Shown here piece by piece: positions 15,297 through 22,166 of a DNA stretch of 50,810 nt (position 1 is its first letter; each line of letters starts with the position of its first letter). The stretch lies in the NCBI RefSeq assembly GCF_022230955.1, contig NZ_JAKKFI010000120.1, forward strand, positions 1 through 50,810, read 5' to 3'. This DNA comes from Micromonospora cabrerizensis (lineage in GTDB: Bacteria > Actinomycetota > Actinomycetes > Mycobacteriales > Micromonosporaceae). The notes under the pieces were generated by a model, which was not told the origin of the DNA, ran no database searches, and saw only the letters and a program-made list of their open reading frames with translations. Made by a program: the position numbers and the translations under genes.

Positions 15297-15324
15297 TTGT
15301 CCACAGGTCACCAAGTTGTCCACA
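15297..15324 (+). promoter_or_regulatory. Pair of DnaA-box-like sites upstream of ssd
   Basis: TTGTCCACA occurs twice as a direct repeat (15297-15305 and 15316-15324), 19 bp apart, close to two helical turns. Both match the GC-rich actinobacterial DnaA box consensus exactly. They lie about 82 bp upstream of the ssd start codon. Confidence 0.6.
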
Positions 15325-15405
15325 GGCCACGCGGTTGGGGAGGCCGGCAGGGCGGATTCCGAGCAGGGTCGGCGGCATACCAGAGCCCGACCGCTGGAGG
15401 CCGCG

Positions 15406-16509
15406 ATGCCACCCCGTACCTCCGTTCCGCCGATCCGCCGGCTTCCGCTGGTCGTCACCGGCGACGACGATCTGCTCGATGACGTGCTCCGGCTCGCCGC
15501 CGCAGGCGGGACCGAGGTTGACCTCGCCCGCGACCCGGCGGCCGCCCGCACCCGTTGGCTCACCGCGCCGCTGGTGGTGCTCGGCGCCGATCAGGCGCAG
15601 TCGTGTCTGCGTGCCCGGCTGCCGCAGCGGCCCCGGTTGGTGCTGGTCGGTAGGGCCGGTCAGCTCGACCCCGGCCGGCGGATCGCTGAGCTGATCGGGG
15701 CCGAGCATGTCGCCGTGCTGCCCACCGCGGAGCCGTGGCTGGTGGATCGGTTCGCCGAGCAGGCCCCGGACCGTCCGGACGGCGTTGGTGCCCGAATCGT
15801 CGCGGTCTTCGGTGGCCGGGGCGGTGCCGGTGCGAGTGTGCTGGCCGGTGGCCTCGCCGTGACGGCAGCCCGGGCCCGGTTGCGCACCCTGCTGGTCGAC
15901 GCCGATCCGCTCGGCGGTGGCCTCGACCTCGTGCTGGGCTGGGAGCAGTTGGAAGGGCTGCGGTGGCCTGCCCTCACCGGTGCCGACGGGCGGGTCGATG
16001 CCCCGGCGCTCGTGCAGGCTCTGCCCAGCCGAGGTGACCTGGTGGTGCTCTCCTGGGACCGAGGCGAGATGCTGCCGTTGCCGGTGGCGGCGATGGCGGC
16101 GACCGTGGACGCCGCCCGCCGTGGGCGGGACTTCGTCGTGGTCGACCTGCCCCGACAGTTGGACGACGCCGCCGTGGTGGCGTTGCAGTCGGCCGACCAG
16201 GCGTTCGTCGTCGTCCCGGCCGAGCTGCGTGCCACGGCTGCGGCTGCTCGGGTCGTTGCCGCCGCCGCCCCACACTGCGCCGCGCTCTCGGTGGTGGTGC
16301 GCGGGCCCGCCCCGGGGCGGTTACGCGCGACCGAGGTGGCGCGGGCTCTTGGCCTTCCCCTGGCGGGCACGCTGCGTCCCGAGCCGGGGCTCTGCCGTGG
16401 GCTGGAACGGGGCGAGGCACCGGCCGCCGCAGGCAGGGGTCCGTTGGCCGCGCTCTGCCAACGGATCGTCACCGACCTCACCGGCTCGAAAGCCACGGGT
16501 GCGGCATGA
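15406..16509 (+). CDS. ssd: Septum-site-determining-like CpaE/MinD-type protein (Ssd)
   Basis: The protein has 367 residues: an N-terminal receiver-like region (about 1-120) and a MinD/ParA-fold domain. The deviant Walker A region reads FGGRGGAGASV (about residues 134-143): both lysines of KGGxGKS are replaced (Arg and Ala), while the switch region LLVDADPLGGGLD is kept. Nucleotide hydrolysis is therefore doubtful. It corresponds to Rv3660c and to CpaE proteins, which localise Flp/Tad pilus machinery or affect septation. ATG 15406 is preferred since GGAGG lies 6 nt upstream; the frame is open for 30 more codons. Its stop codon overlaps the tadA start (ATGA), so it heads the tad operon. Confidence 0.85.
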   Translation: MPPRTSVPPIRRLPLVVTGDDDLLDDVLRLAAAGGTEVDLARDPAAARTRWLTAPLVVLGADQAQSCLRARLPQRPRLVLVGRAGQLDPGRRIAELIGAEHVAVLPTAEPWLVDRFAEQAPDRPDGVGARIVAVFGGRGGAGASVLAGGLAVTAARARLRTLLVDADPLGGGLDLVLGWEQLEGLRWPALTGADGRVDAPALVQALPSRGDLVVLSWDRGEMLPLPVAAMAATVDAARRGRDFVVVDLPRQLDDAAVVALQSADQAFVVVPAELRATAAAARVVAAAAPHCAALSVVVRGPAPGRLRATEVARALGLPLAGTLRPEPGLCRGLERGEAPAAAGRGPLAALCQRIVTDLTGSKATGAA

Positions 16510-17714
16510 CCGGCCGGCCGGACGACGGCATCGCCGCCCGGGTGCGGCAGCGCATCGCCTCCGCCACCACCCCGGTCACACCGGCGGCGATCGTCTCCGC
16601 GGTACGCGCCGAACCCGCTGCTGCGGTGCTCGGCGACACCGCGGTGCTGCGGATCGCCGACCGGGTGCACGACGACCTCGTCGGCGCGGGACCGCTGGCC
16701 CCGCTGCTCGCCGATCCGGAGGTGACCGACGTCCTGGTCAACGGGACCCGAGTGTGGATCGACCGTGGTTCGGGGCTGCAACAGGTCGCGGTCCCGGTGG
16801 GCTCGGTCGAGGACGTCCGCCGATTGGCGCAGCGAATGATCGCGAGCGCCGGCCGGCGGCTCGACGACGGGTCCCCATACGCGGACGCCCGGCTCCCCGA
16901 CGGCACTCGACTGCATGCCGTGCTGCCACCGGTGGCGACCGAGGGTCCGTACCTGTCCCTGCGAACCTTCCGGCACCGGCCGTTCACGCTCGATGAGTTG
17001 GTGCGCCAGGGCACCGTGCCGCGTCCGGTGGCACCGCTGCTCGCCGCCGTCGTCGCGGCCCGGCTGGCGTACCTGGTGACCGGGGGGACCGGGTCTGGCA
17101 AGACGACCCTGCTCAACACGCTGCTGGGCATGGTGCCGGCCACCGAGCGGATCGTGCTGGTGGAGGACGCCGCCGAGTTGCGTCCGGGGCATCCGCACGT
17201 GGTGGGGCTCCAGGCGCGGACCGCCAATGTCGAGGGCTCGGGTGTCGTCAGCCTCGGCGACCTGGTTCGGCAGGCGCTGCGGATGCGCCCGGACCGGCTG
17301 GTGGTCGGGGAGTGCCGGGGCGGTGAGGTGGTCGACCTGCTGGCCGCGCTCAACACCGGACACGACGGGGGCGCTGGCACGCTGCACGCCAACACCCCCT
17401 CCGACGTGCCGGCCCGGCTGGAGGCGTTGGGCATGCTGGGTGGGCTGCCCCGCGCTGCGCTGCACGCCCAGGTCGCCGCGGCGTTGCAGGTGCTGTTCCA
17501 GGTGCGGCGAGGCGCCCAGGGTCGCGTCCTGGAGTCCGTCTGCCTGCTGCTGCCCGAGGGGCCCGATCGGTTGGTGACCGTGGTGCCCGCCTGGGTGCGC
17601 GGCGGTGGGCTTGGGCTGGCCGCCCGTGCACTCGGAGCGCTGCTGCGGGCGCGCGGGGTCGCGGTGCCACCGATCCTCACCGAGCCGTGGCCCGGATCGG
17701 CAGGCCCGGAATGA
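16506..17714 (+). CDS. tadA: TadA/CpaF-type secretion ATPase
   Basis: This 402-residue type II/IV secretion ATPase of the Flp/Tad subgroup powers pilus assembly at the inner face of the membrane. Visible elements are an N-terminal domain with DLVGAGPLAPLLADPEVTDV, Walker A GGTGSGKTT near residue 192, an Asp box (RIVLVEDAAELRP), Walker B-like LVVGECRGGEV near 265, and the His box AALNTGHDGGAGTLHAN. It starts at ATG 16506 and overlaps ssd by 4 nt, and in turn overlaps tadB by 4 nt. This is the tightly coupled order seen for Rv3659c in mycobacteria. Confidence 0.94.
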   Translation: MTGRPDDGIAARVRQRIASATTPVTPAAIVSAVRAEPAAAVLGDTAVLRIADRVHDDLVGAGPLAPLLADPEVTDVLVNGTRVWIDRGSGLQQVAVPVGSVEDVRRLAQRMIASAGRRLDDGSPYADARLPDGTRLHAVLPPVATEGPYLSLRTFRHRPFTLDELVRQGTVPRPVAPLLAAVVAARLAYLVTGGTGSGKTTLLNTLLGMVPATERIVLVEDAAELRPGHPHVVGLQARTANVEGSGVVSLGDLVRQALRMRPDRLVVGECRGGEVVDLLAALNTGHDGGAGTLHANTPSDVPARLEALGMLGGLPRAALHAQVAAALQVLFQVRRGAQGRVLESVCLLLPEGPDRLVTVVPAWVRGGGLGLAARALGALLRARGVAVPPILTEPWPGSAGPE

Positions 17715-19006
17715 CGGGCGGGGCGCTGGTGGTGGCGGGGCTCCTTCTGGTCGCAGCCGCCCTGGTGGCGTGGCCTGTGCACAGCATTCGGGCCCGCCGA
17801 CGTCGGGTGTTGACACCGGGACGCGGGAGCGCCGGTCCCGACCCGGACGACGCGCTGGTGGAGTGGATCCGGCAACTCGGTCGCACGGTGGACGGGCCGG
17901 TCGACGGTGCCGGGGACTCGCTGGCCTCGGGTCGTCCGATGGGCATCGCGAGCCAGCCGCAGCCCGGCGCGGGTTCCGGCGCGAGACCGACGGCGCTCGG
18001 CTGGCCTGCCCGGGACCTCACCGGGAAACCGAACTGGCCCGGAGCGCCGGGTGGGTCCGTGGGGTCGACGGGTCCGGCTGGGCCAACGCGTCCGCCGACC
18101 CGTCGGGATCCTCGGCGGCCTGCCGGCACCGCTCGGCCGGAGGCCACGGCCCTCGACGTGGGACCTGAGGGCGGTACGTCGGTGGCCTCGATCGCGACCG
18201 ACATCGCAGGCGTGGAAGCGCCCCGCTGGGTCGACGCCCCAGGCTCGACGCCGACCGGTGTCCGCACCAACGCGGAGGCGGACAGCCGAGGTGGAGTGTT
18301 CGGCGCCGACGGGCGCGGCGACATCGACCGCCGCAACCATGCCGACCCGGCCGACGTGACGGCCGGCGAGCCGAGTGCGGTTGCGGCGGCGCCTGCCGTG
18401 CGACCGAGGGCACGTGTGTTACCGCTGGTCAGCCTCCTGGGAGGCGGTGTCGGTGCGGTGGTCGGCGGTCCGGTGGCCGCGGTCGTGCTGGCCAGCTACG
18501 GGACGCTGGGCGTACGCGCCGTGTTGCGCTGGAGGGCGAACCAGCGCACCGAGCGCATTCGACAACGTGGGCTGGATCAACTCTGCGGCCTCGCGGCCGA
18601 CCTTCGGGCCGGTCTGCCCGTCCCGCACACGCTCGATGTCGCGCCCGGCGGTCCGAGGGAGTCGGACCGGCTGCGCCAGCTGACCTCAGCGGCGGTGCGA
18701 CTGGCGGACCGCACCGGCGCACCGCTCGCCGAACTCGTTGAGCGGATCGAGGCCGACGCTCGGGCGACCGACCGAGGTCTGGCCGCCGCGGCGGCACAGG
18801 CGGCCGGTGCCCGGGCCACGGCCTGGTTGCTGGCGGCGCTGCCGGTCGGCGGTATCGCGCTCGGGTACGGGATAGGTGTCGACCCGGTGGCGGTGCTCCT
18901 GCACAGCAGGGTCGGGGGAGCCTGTGCGGTTCTCGCCGTCGCCCTGCAGGTCGTGGGTCTGCTCTGGGCAGAGCGGCTCGGCGCGGCACCGGGACGGGCC
19001 GGATGA
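17711..19006 (+). CDS. tadB: TadB-like pilus assembly membrane protein with a long linker
   Basis: ATG 17711 overlaps the tadA stop codon (ATGA). The 431-residue product begins with a membrane helix (about residues 5-22). It is then interrupted by roughly 190 residues of Gly/Pro/Arg/Thr-rich low-complexity sequence (about 40-230), followed by two hydrophobic helices and the T2SSF (GspF-like) domain (RGLDQLCGLAADLRAGLPVP onward), which ends with two further membrane segments. TadB normally lacks such a linker; a typical mycobacterial homologue is shorter. The protein should form the inner-membrane platform of the Tad machine together with TadC. Confidence 0.85.
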   Translation: MTGGALVVAGLLLVAAALVAWPVHSIRARRRRVLTPGRGSAGPDPDDALVEWIRQLGRTVDGPVDGAGDSLASGRPMGIASQPQPGAGSGARPTALGWPARDLTGKPNWPGAPGGSVGSTGPAGPTRPPTRRDPRRPAGTARPEATALDVGPEGGTSVASIATDIAGVEAPRWVDAPGSTPTGVRTNAEADSRGGVFGADGRGDIDRRNHADPADVTAGEPSAVAAAPAVRPRARVLPLVSLLGGGVGAVVGGPVAAVVLASYGTLGVRAVLRWRANQRTERIRQRGLDQLCGLAADLRAGLPVPHTLDVAPGGPRESDRLRQLTSAAVRLADRTGAPLAELVERIEADARATDRGLAAAAAQAAGARATAWLLAALPVGGIALGYGIGVDPVAVLLHSRVGGACAVLAVALQVVGLLWAERLGAAPGRAG

Positions 19007-19644
19007 CGTCCCGGGCCCCGGCGACTCGACGCAGCCTGGTCAGCGGTCGCCGGCCGGATGCGATCCGGCTCGCCGCGGCGCTGTGCGGGCTCGCCGTAGC
19101 CGTGGTCGTCGGGGGGTGGCTCGGGCTGCTCGGTGCGGTCCCGACCGCATTCCTGCTGGACTTCCTCCTGCGTCGGATCGAGCCGCCGGCAGTGCGCAGG
19201 CGGCGGATCCAGGAGGCCGCCGACCTGCCGCTCGCCGCTGATCTGCTGGCTGCGGCGATGCGGGCGGGTGCCCCGGTGGATCGCTCGGTGCTGGCCGTCG
19301 CCGAGGCGCTGGACGGGCCACTGGCCAGCCGGTTGGCCCGGGTCGGCCGCACGCTGCTGCTCGGCGGCGGCCCGCCCGAGGCGTGGTCGGCGTTGGACGG
19401 GATCCCTGGCGCGGAGCGGCTGACCGCAGCGGCGTTGCGCTCAGCCAACAGCGGCGCCGCCCTGGCCGGTGCGTTGACCCGCCTCGCCGACGACCTGCGC
19501 GCCGACCGTGCCACCGCCGCCGAGGCGTCGGCGCGCCGGGCTGGCGTGCTCATCGTCCTGCCGCTGGGGCTCTGCTTCCTGCCGGCGTTCATTCTCGCCG
19601 GCCTGGTGCCGGTGATCGTCGCCGTTCTCGGCGACGTGCTCTGA
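19003..19644 (+). CDS. tadC: TadC-like pilus assembly membrane protein
   Basis: This 213-residue protein carries the T2SSF core (AADLPLAADLLAAAMRAGAPVD and ALRSANSGAALAGALTRLADDLRAD), flanked by membrane helices at about residues 22-50 and 185-212. It starts at ATG 19003, overlapping the tadB stop codon by 4 nt. It is the second inner-membrane platform subunit, matching Rv3657c in position. The pilin gene follows after 22 bp. Confidence 0.9.
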   Translation: MTSRAPATRRSLVSGRRPDAIRLAAALCGLAVAVVVGGWLGLLGAVPTAFLLDFLLRRIEPPAVRRRRIQEAADLPLAADLLAAAMRAGAPVDRSVLAVAEALDGPLASRLARVGRTLLLGGGPPEAWSALDGIPGAERLTAAALRSANSGAALAGALTRLADDLRADRATAAEASARRAGVLIVLPLGLCFLPAFILAGLVPVIVAVLGDVL

Positions 19645-19666
19645 CCCATCGAGGAAGGGAACAGTC

Positions 19667-19834
19667 ATGCGCAAACTCATCGCTCGCCTGCGCGGCGACG
19701 CCGGGATGAACACGGCCGAGTACGCCGTCGGCACGCTCGCGGCGGTCGCCTTCGCCGGAATCCTGTTGAAGGTGCTGACCTCCGGCAACGTCCAGTCGGC
19801 GTTGACCGCCGTCATCGACCGGGCGCTGAAGTGA
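19667..19834 (+). CDS. Small Flp-type pilin (DUF4244-like)
   Basis: The 55-residue protein reads MRKLIARLRGDAGMNTAEYA and then VGTLAAVAFAGILLKVLTSG. A short basic leader, then Glu-Tyr (the usual E+5/Y+6 of Flp pilins) and a single hydrophobic helix are the hallmarks of an Flp/type IVb prepilin; processing probably follows the glycine of DAGMNTAEY. This is the likely major subunit of the Tad pilus, comparable to Rv3656c. ATG 19667 has GAGGAAGGGA upstream. The stop codon overlaps the GTG of the next gene. Confidence 0.88.
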   Translation: MRKLIARLRGDAGMNTAEYAVGTLAAVAFAGILLKVLTSGNVQSALTAVIDRALK

Positions 19835-20274
19835 TCGGGCGCCGGCAGGCCGGTCGCGGTCCAAGGTCCGGGACCCCTGGGAGGGCAGGTGGTGAGCGGA
19901 AAATCCGCGTCGCCGAACGGGCCACTGGTGGGGACCGTGGGTCGTTCACCGCCGAACTGGCGGCCGGCCTGCCGGCGCTGCTCCTGCTCCTGCTGGCTGG
20001 GCTGACCGCGGTCAACGCTGTCACCGCGCAGGCGGGTTGCCTCCACGCGGCCCGGGAGGCGGCGCTGGCCGTCGCCCGTGGCGGTGACGGCAGCGCGGCG
20101 GCCGGGCGTGCGGCACCGCCGGGGGCGTCGGTGACGGTGTCCGTCGACGGCAACCGGGTGCTGGCGACGGTACGCGCGCCCGTCCGCACACTGGGCGGCC
20201 GGCTACCACGGGTCACCGTGGTAGCGACCGCCGTCGCCGCCGTGGAACCAGGCGCTGCCGAGGGGAGTTGGTGA
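19831..20274 (+). CDS. TadE-like minor pilin
   Basis: This 147-residue protein has an N-terminal charged region, then GSFTAELAAGLPALLLLLLA, the TadE-type pseudopilin segment with Glu before the hydrophobic helix, and a small periplasmic-side domain (SVTVSVDGNRVLATVRAPV). It starts with GTG 19831, overlapping the pilin stop codon (GTGA). It corresponds to Rv3655c and probably is a minor component or processing partner of the pilus. The stop codon overlaps the next start (TGATG). Confidence 0.88.
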   Translation: MIGRRQAGRGPRSGTPGRAGGERKIRVAERATGGDRGSFTAELAAGLPALLLLLLAGLTAVNAVTAQAGCLHAAREAALAVARGGDGSAAAGRAAPPGASVTVSVDGNRVLATVRAPVRTLGGRLPRVTVVATAVAAVEPGAAEGSW

Positions 20275-21905
20275 TGGGTTGGCGAACCCGCCTCGGCCAC
20301 GGACCCGACGCCGAGCGGCTCCATGAGGGGCCGCCGGACGCGCAGCGGGGTGGAGCGACCGTCCTGCTGCTGGCAATCGGGCTGGCCCTGGTGCTGTTCG
20401 GGACGTTCGGCGCGGCCATCGCCGCCGCCGGCATGGCTGGTCAGCAAGCGATGGTGGCGGCCGATCTCGGTGCGCTGGCCGGGGCTGCCCGGGCGCTCGA
20501 CGGCGACGCGATGGCCTGCGCGTCCGCTGCCGACATCGTCGGCCGCAACAGCGGTCGGATGATCGGCTGTCGAGTCGACGGGCTGGACGTGCTGGTGACC
20601 GTCGAGGTGGCGTTCACCCCTCTTCCCGGACTGACCCGGGTCGCGACGTCGACGGCCCGCGCCGGCCCAACTCGTGCGCCGGCTCAGCCTGCGTTCGCCG
20701 GCCCCGCGCCGGCCCAGCGCGCGCTTAACGGCTCCGCGCCGGCCCAGCGCGCGCTTGACGAGATCGGGTTGGGCGGTGCGTCGAGGAGCGCTGTGGAGCT
20801 GAATCGCTTACGACATCGGGCGCGGTGCGTTTACGACATCAGCTCCAAAGGGACCGCCGACCACCCGGGCTCCCGGCCGGAATTTCCGAACGCGGGCCCG
20901 AGCGGCGGCCCGAGCGGGTCGGCACGCAGAGCGGGCGGATGGGCAGCGCGGGCGGCACTCCGACCGAACGGATGCGGCGAGCGGACCGGCCGCCAGATGA
21001 GCCGGCGGCCCGGCGTGGAGGACCGGGCGTGGAGGACCAGAGCGCGACGGCCGACGGCCTGCTGGCCGGGACCAGGGCTGAGAGCCGTGTCCCGGCCAGC
21101 GGCCGAGGAGCAAATGGCTGGGTGGGCCGGGGGTGTGTCAGCGGGCCTGGAGCGCGTCGAGGGCGACGGCCATCGCGATGACCAGGCGGCGGTCGATCTG
21201 CGGGTGCTGCACCTCGACGACGTACTTGTCGCGCAGGCCCCACTTCTTGACCACGGTGAAGACCGGCTGGCCGCCCGCGGTGAAGTCGAAGTGGTACGGC
21301 AACCAGGACAGCGAGTCGACGAACCGGCGCAGCAGTGCCACCGGCATGCTGCGCTCCTGGCCGGTCACCTGCGGCAGGCCGTTCTGCTCGACGTGCCAGG
21401 TGGAGCGCAGCAGCGACTGGGCGAAGTCCTTGCGGAACAGGCCGATCGGGTTGCCGGCCGCGTCGGTGACGTCGTACGTGGCGCCGAGGTCGATGCGCTG
21501 GCGGGCCTTGAAGCCCAGCAGGGGCTGCTGCTTGGAGTCGTCCGTGTAGATCGTCACCTGCTCCTTGAAGGCCATCCGCTTCTGCTGCGCGAACGCCAGC
21601 AACTCGCCCTCGGTGCCGTCCGGGGAGACTGCCCGGACCTCGTACTGGTTGACCATCATGCGCAGTCGCTGCCGGATGTGGAACTGGTGCTGACCTTGCA
21701 AGTTGTCCAGCTGCATCTGATCTCCTCAGGGGGTTGGTGCGCCGGAGTCTCGCACAGCCCGACAACCGTCGCGCTCCCCGCCATCGATGATCACAGGATG
21801 CGGGGCGGTCCGGCGACCGCCCAGCGTCCCGGTGCCCGTGCCGACAGGGAAGGGAGGATCAGCGGCCGTCGGTGGTGGTCGCGGCGCGCAGCGCCCAGGC
21901 GTTGA
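20274..21905 (+). CDS. Rv3654c-family TadE-like protein without a normal stop codon
   Basis: Only the first 135 residues or so are recognisable: GGATVLLLAIGLALVLFG is the membrane helix, and AADLGALAGAARALDGDAMA followed by GCRVDGLDVLVTVEV is the Rv3654c-like TadE tail. Homologues end soon after that. Here the frame stays open to a stop at 21903-21905, running antisense through the whole LURP-like gene (21138-21716). In the frame at +2, TAA at 20726 and TGA at 20756 follow closely, so a single-base indel near 20640-20725 could have displaced the original stop codon. ATG 20274 has GGGGAG 6 nt upstream and overlaps the tadE stop codon. The domain is certain; the 3' boundary is not. Confidence 0.5.
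   Translation: MGWRTRLGHGPDAERLHEGPPDAQRGGATVLLLAIGLALVLFGTFGAAIAAAGMAGQQAMVAADLGALAGAARALDGDAMACASAADIVGRNSGRMIGCRVDGLDVLVTVEVAFTPLPGLTRVATSTARAGPTRAPAQPAFAGPAPAQRALNGSAPAQRALDEIGLGGASRSAVELNRLRHRARCVYDISSKGTADHPGSRPEFPNAGPSGGPSGSARRAGGWAARAALRPNGCGERTGRQMSRRPGVEDRAWRTRARRPTACWPGPGLRAVSRPAAEEQMAGWAGGVSAGLERVEGDGHRDDQAAVDLRVLHLDDVLVAQAPLLDHGEDRLAARGEVEVVRQPGQRVDEPAQQCHRHAALLAGHLRQAVLLDVPGGAQQRLGEVLAEQADRVAGRVGDVVRGAEVDALAGLEAQQGLLLGVVRVDRHLLLEGHPLLLRERQQLALGAVRGDCPDLVLVDHHAQSLPDVELVLTLQVVQLHLISSGGWCAGVSHSPTTVALPAIDDHRMRGGPATAQRPGARADREGRISGRRWWSRRAAPRR
20700..20759 (+). repeat. 30-bp tandem duplication
   Basis: Two 30-bp copies (20700-20729, 20730-20759) differ at two positions. They lie just past the conserved part of the TadE-like gene, where the usual stop codon is missing. 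Confidence 0.85.
21138..21716 (-). CDS. LURP-one/scramblase-like (Tubby C-terminal fold) protein
   Basis: This 192-residue cytoplasmic protein has the order typical of LURP-one-related proteins: MVNQYEVRAVSPDGTEGELL, FAQQKRMAFKEQVTIYTDD, LLGFKARQRIDLGATYDVTD and GNPIGLFRKDFAQSLLRSTW, then DFTAGGQPVFTVVKKWGLRD near the end. Such proteins form a beta-barrel around a central hydrophobic helix and are related to phospholipid scramblases and Tubby; their bacterial function is not known. The start is ATG 21716 with GAGGAGA at suitable spacing. The long downstream part of the opposite-strand TadE-like frame covers this gene completely. Confidence 0.85.
   Translation of the reverse strand: MQLDNLQGQHQFHIRQRLRMMVNQYEVRAVSPDGTEGELLAFAQQKRMAFKEQVTIYTDDSKQQPLLGFKARQRIDLGATYDVTDAAGNPIGLFRKDFAQSLLRSTWHVEQNGLPQVTGQERSMPVALLRRFVDSLSWLPYHFDFTAGGQPVFTVVKKWGLRDKYVVEVQHPQIDRRLVIAMAVALDALQAR
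21803..21822 (-). terminator. Short hairpin after the 69-residue gene
   Basis: An 8-bp stem GGGCGGTC/GACCGCCC with a CGGC loop lies about 36 bp past the stop codon of the small gene on the minus strand. Confidence 0.5.
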
Positions 21906-22068
21906 GCACCTGGTGGATGACGCGCAGCCGTTCGTTGATCTGCTCCAGCCGTTCCGCCTGGGCCAGTGCGGCCAGCGCGGACCCGAGCGCGATCTGCTGG
22001 TCGAGGGTGAGTTTGTCCTGGTCGATGGTGTAGAGCAGGTCGACGGTCTCGGCGATGGTGTCGGCCAC
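21859..22068 (-). CDS. Small helical hypothetical protein, 69 residues
   Basis: GTG 22068 is preceded by GAGGAG 5 nt upstream. The product (VADTIAETVDLLYTIDQDKL and LDQQIALGSALAALAQAERL in sequence) is predicted to be entirely alpha-helical with heptad-like spacing, ending in a short polar tail. No signal peptide or membrane segment is visible. I do not recognise the family. It follows the helicase gene in the same direction after about 100 bp, with a LacI-type operator-like site between them. Confidence 0.7.
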   Translation of the reverse strand: MADTIAETVDLLYTIDQDKLTLDQQIALGSALAALAQAERLEQINERLRVIHQVLNAWALRAATTTDGR

Positions 22069-22113
22069 GGCTTCTCCTCGGGCACGGGGGGCGATCAGCA
22101 ACAAAGGCATCGA

Positions 22114-22127
22114 TGGAAGCGCTCCCA
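22114..22127. promoter_or_regulatory. LacI/CebR-type operator-like palindrome
   Basis: TGGAAGCGCTCCCA differs by one base from TGGGAGCGCTCCCA, the operator recognised by actinobacterial CebR-type LacI repressors. It lies 46 bp upstream of the 69-residue gene. No sugar-uptake or glycoside hydrolase gene is nearby. Confidence 0.45.
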
Positions 22128-22166
22128 CACATTGTGCCCCGCGTCGGGTCGATTCATGCAACCTGC

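Noticed and set aside
15297..15324. DnaA boxes considered as part of a replication origin
   Set aside because: Only two boxes, no AT-rich unwinding element and no dnaA/dnaN nearby; a promoter role is more likely.
14776..16275. Long minus-strand frame opposite ssd
   Set aside because: Composition is an Arg/Gly/Pro mirror of the ssd gene, with no motif except the short 3' part that belongs to the integrase remnant.
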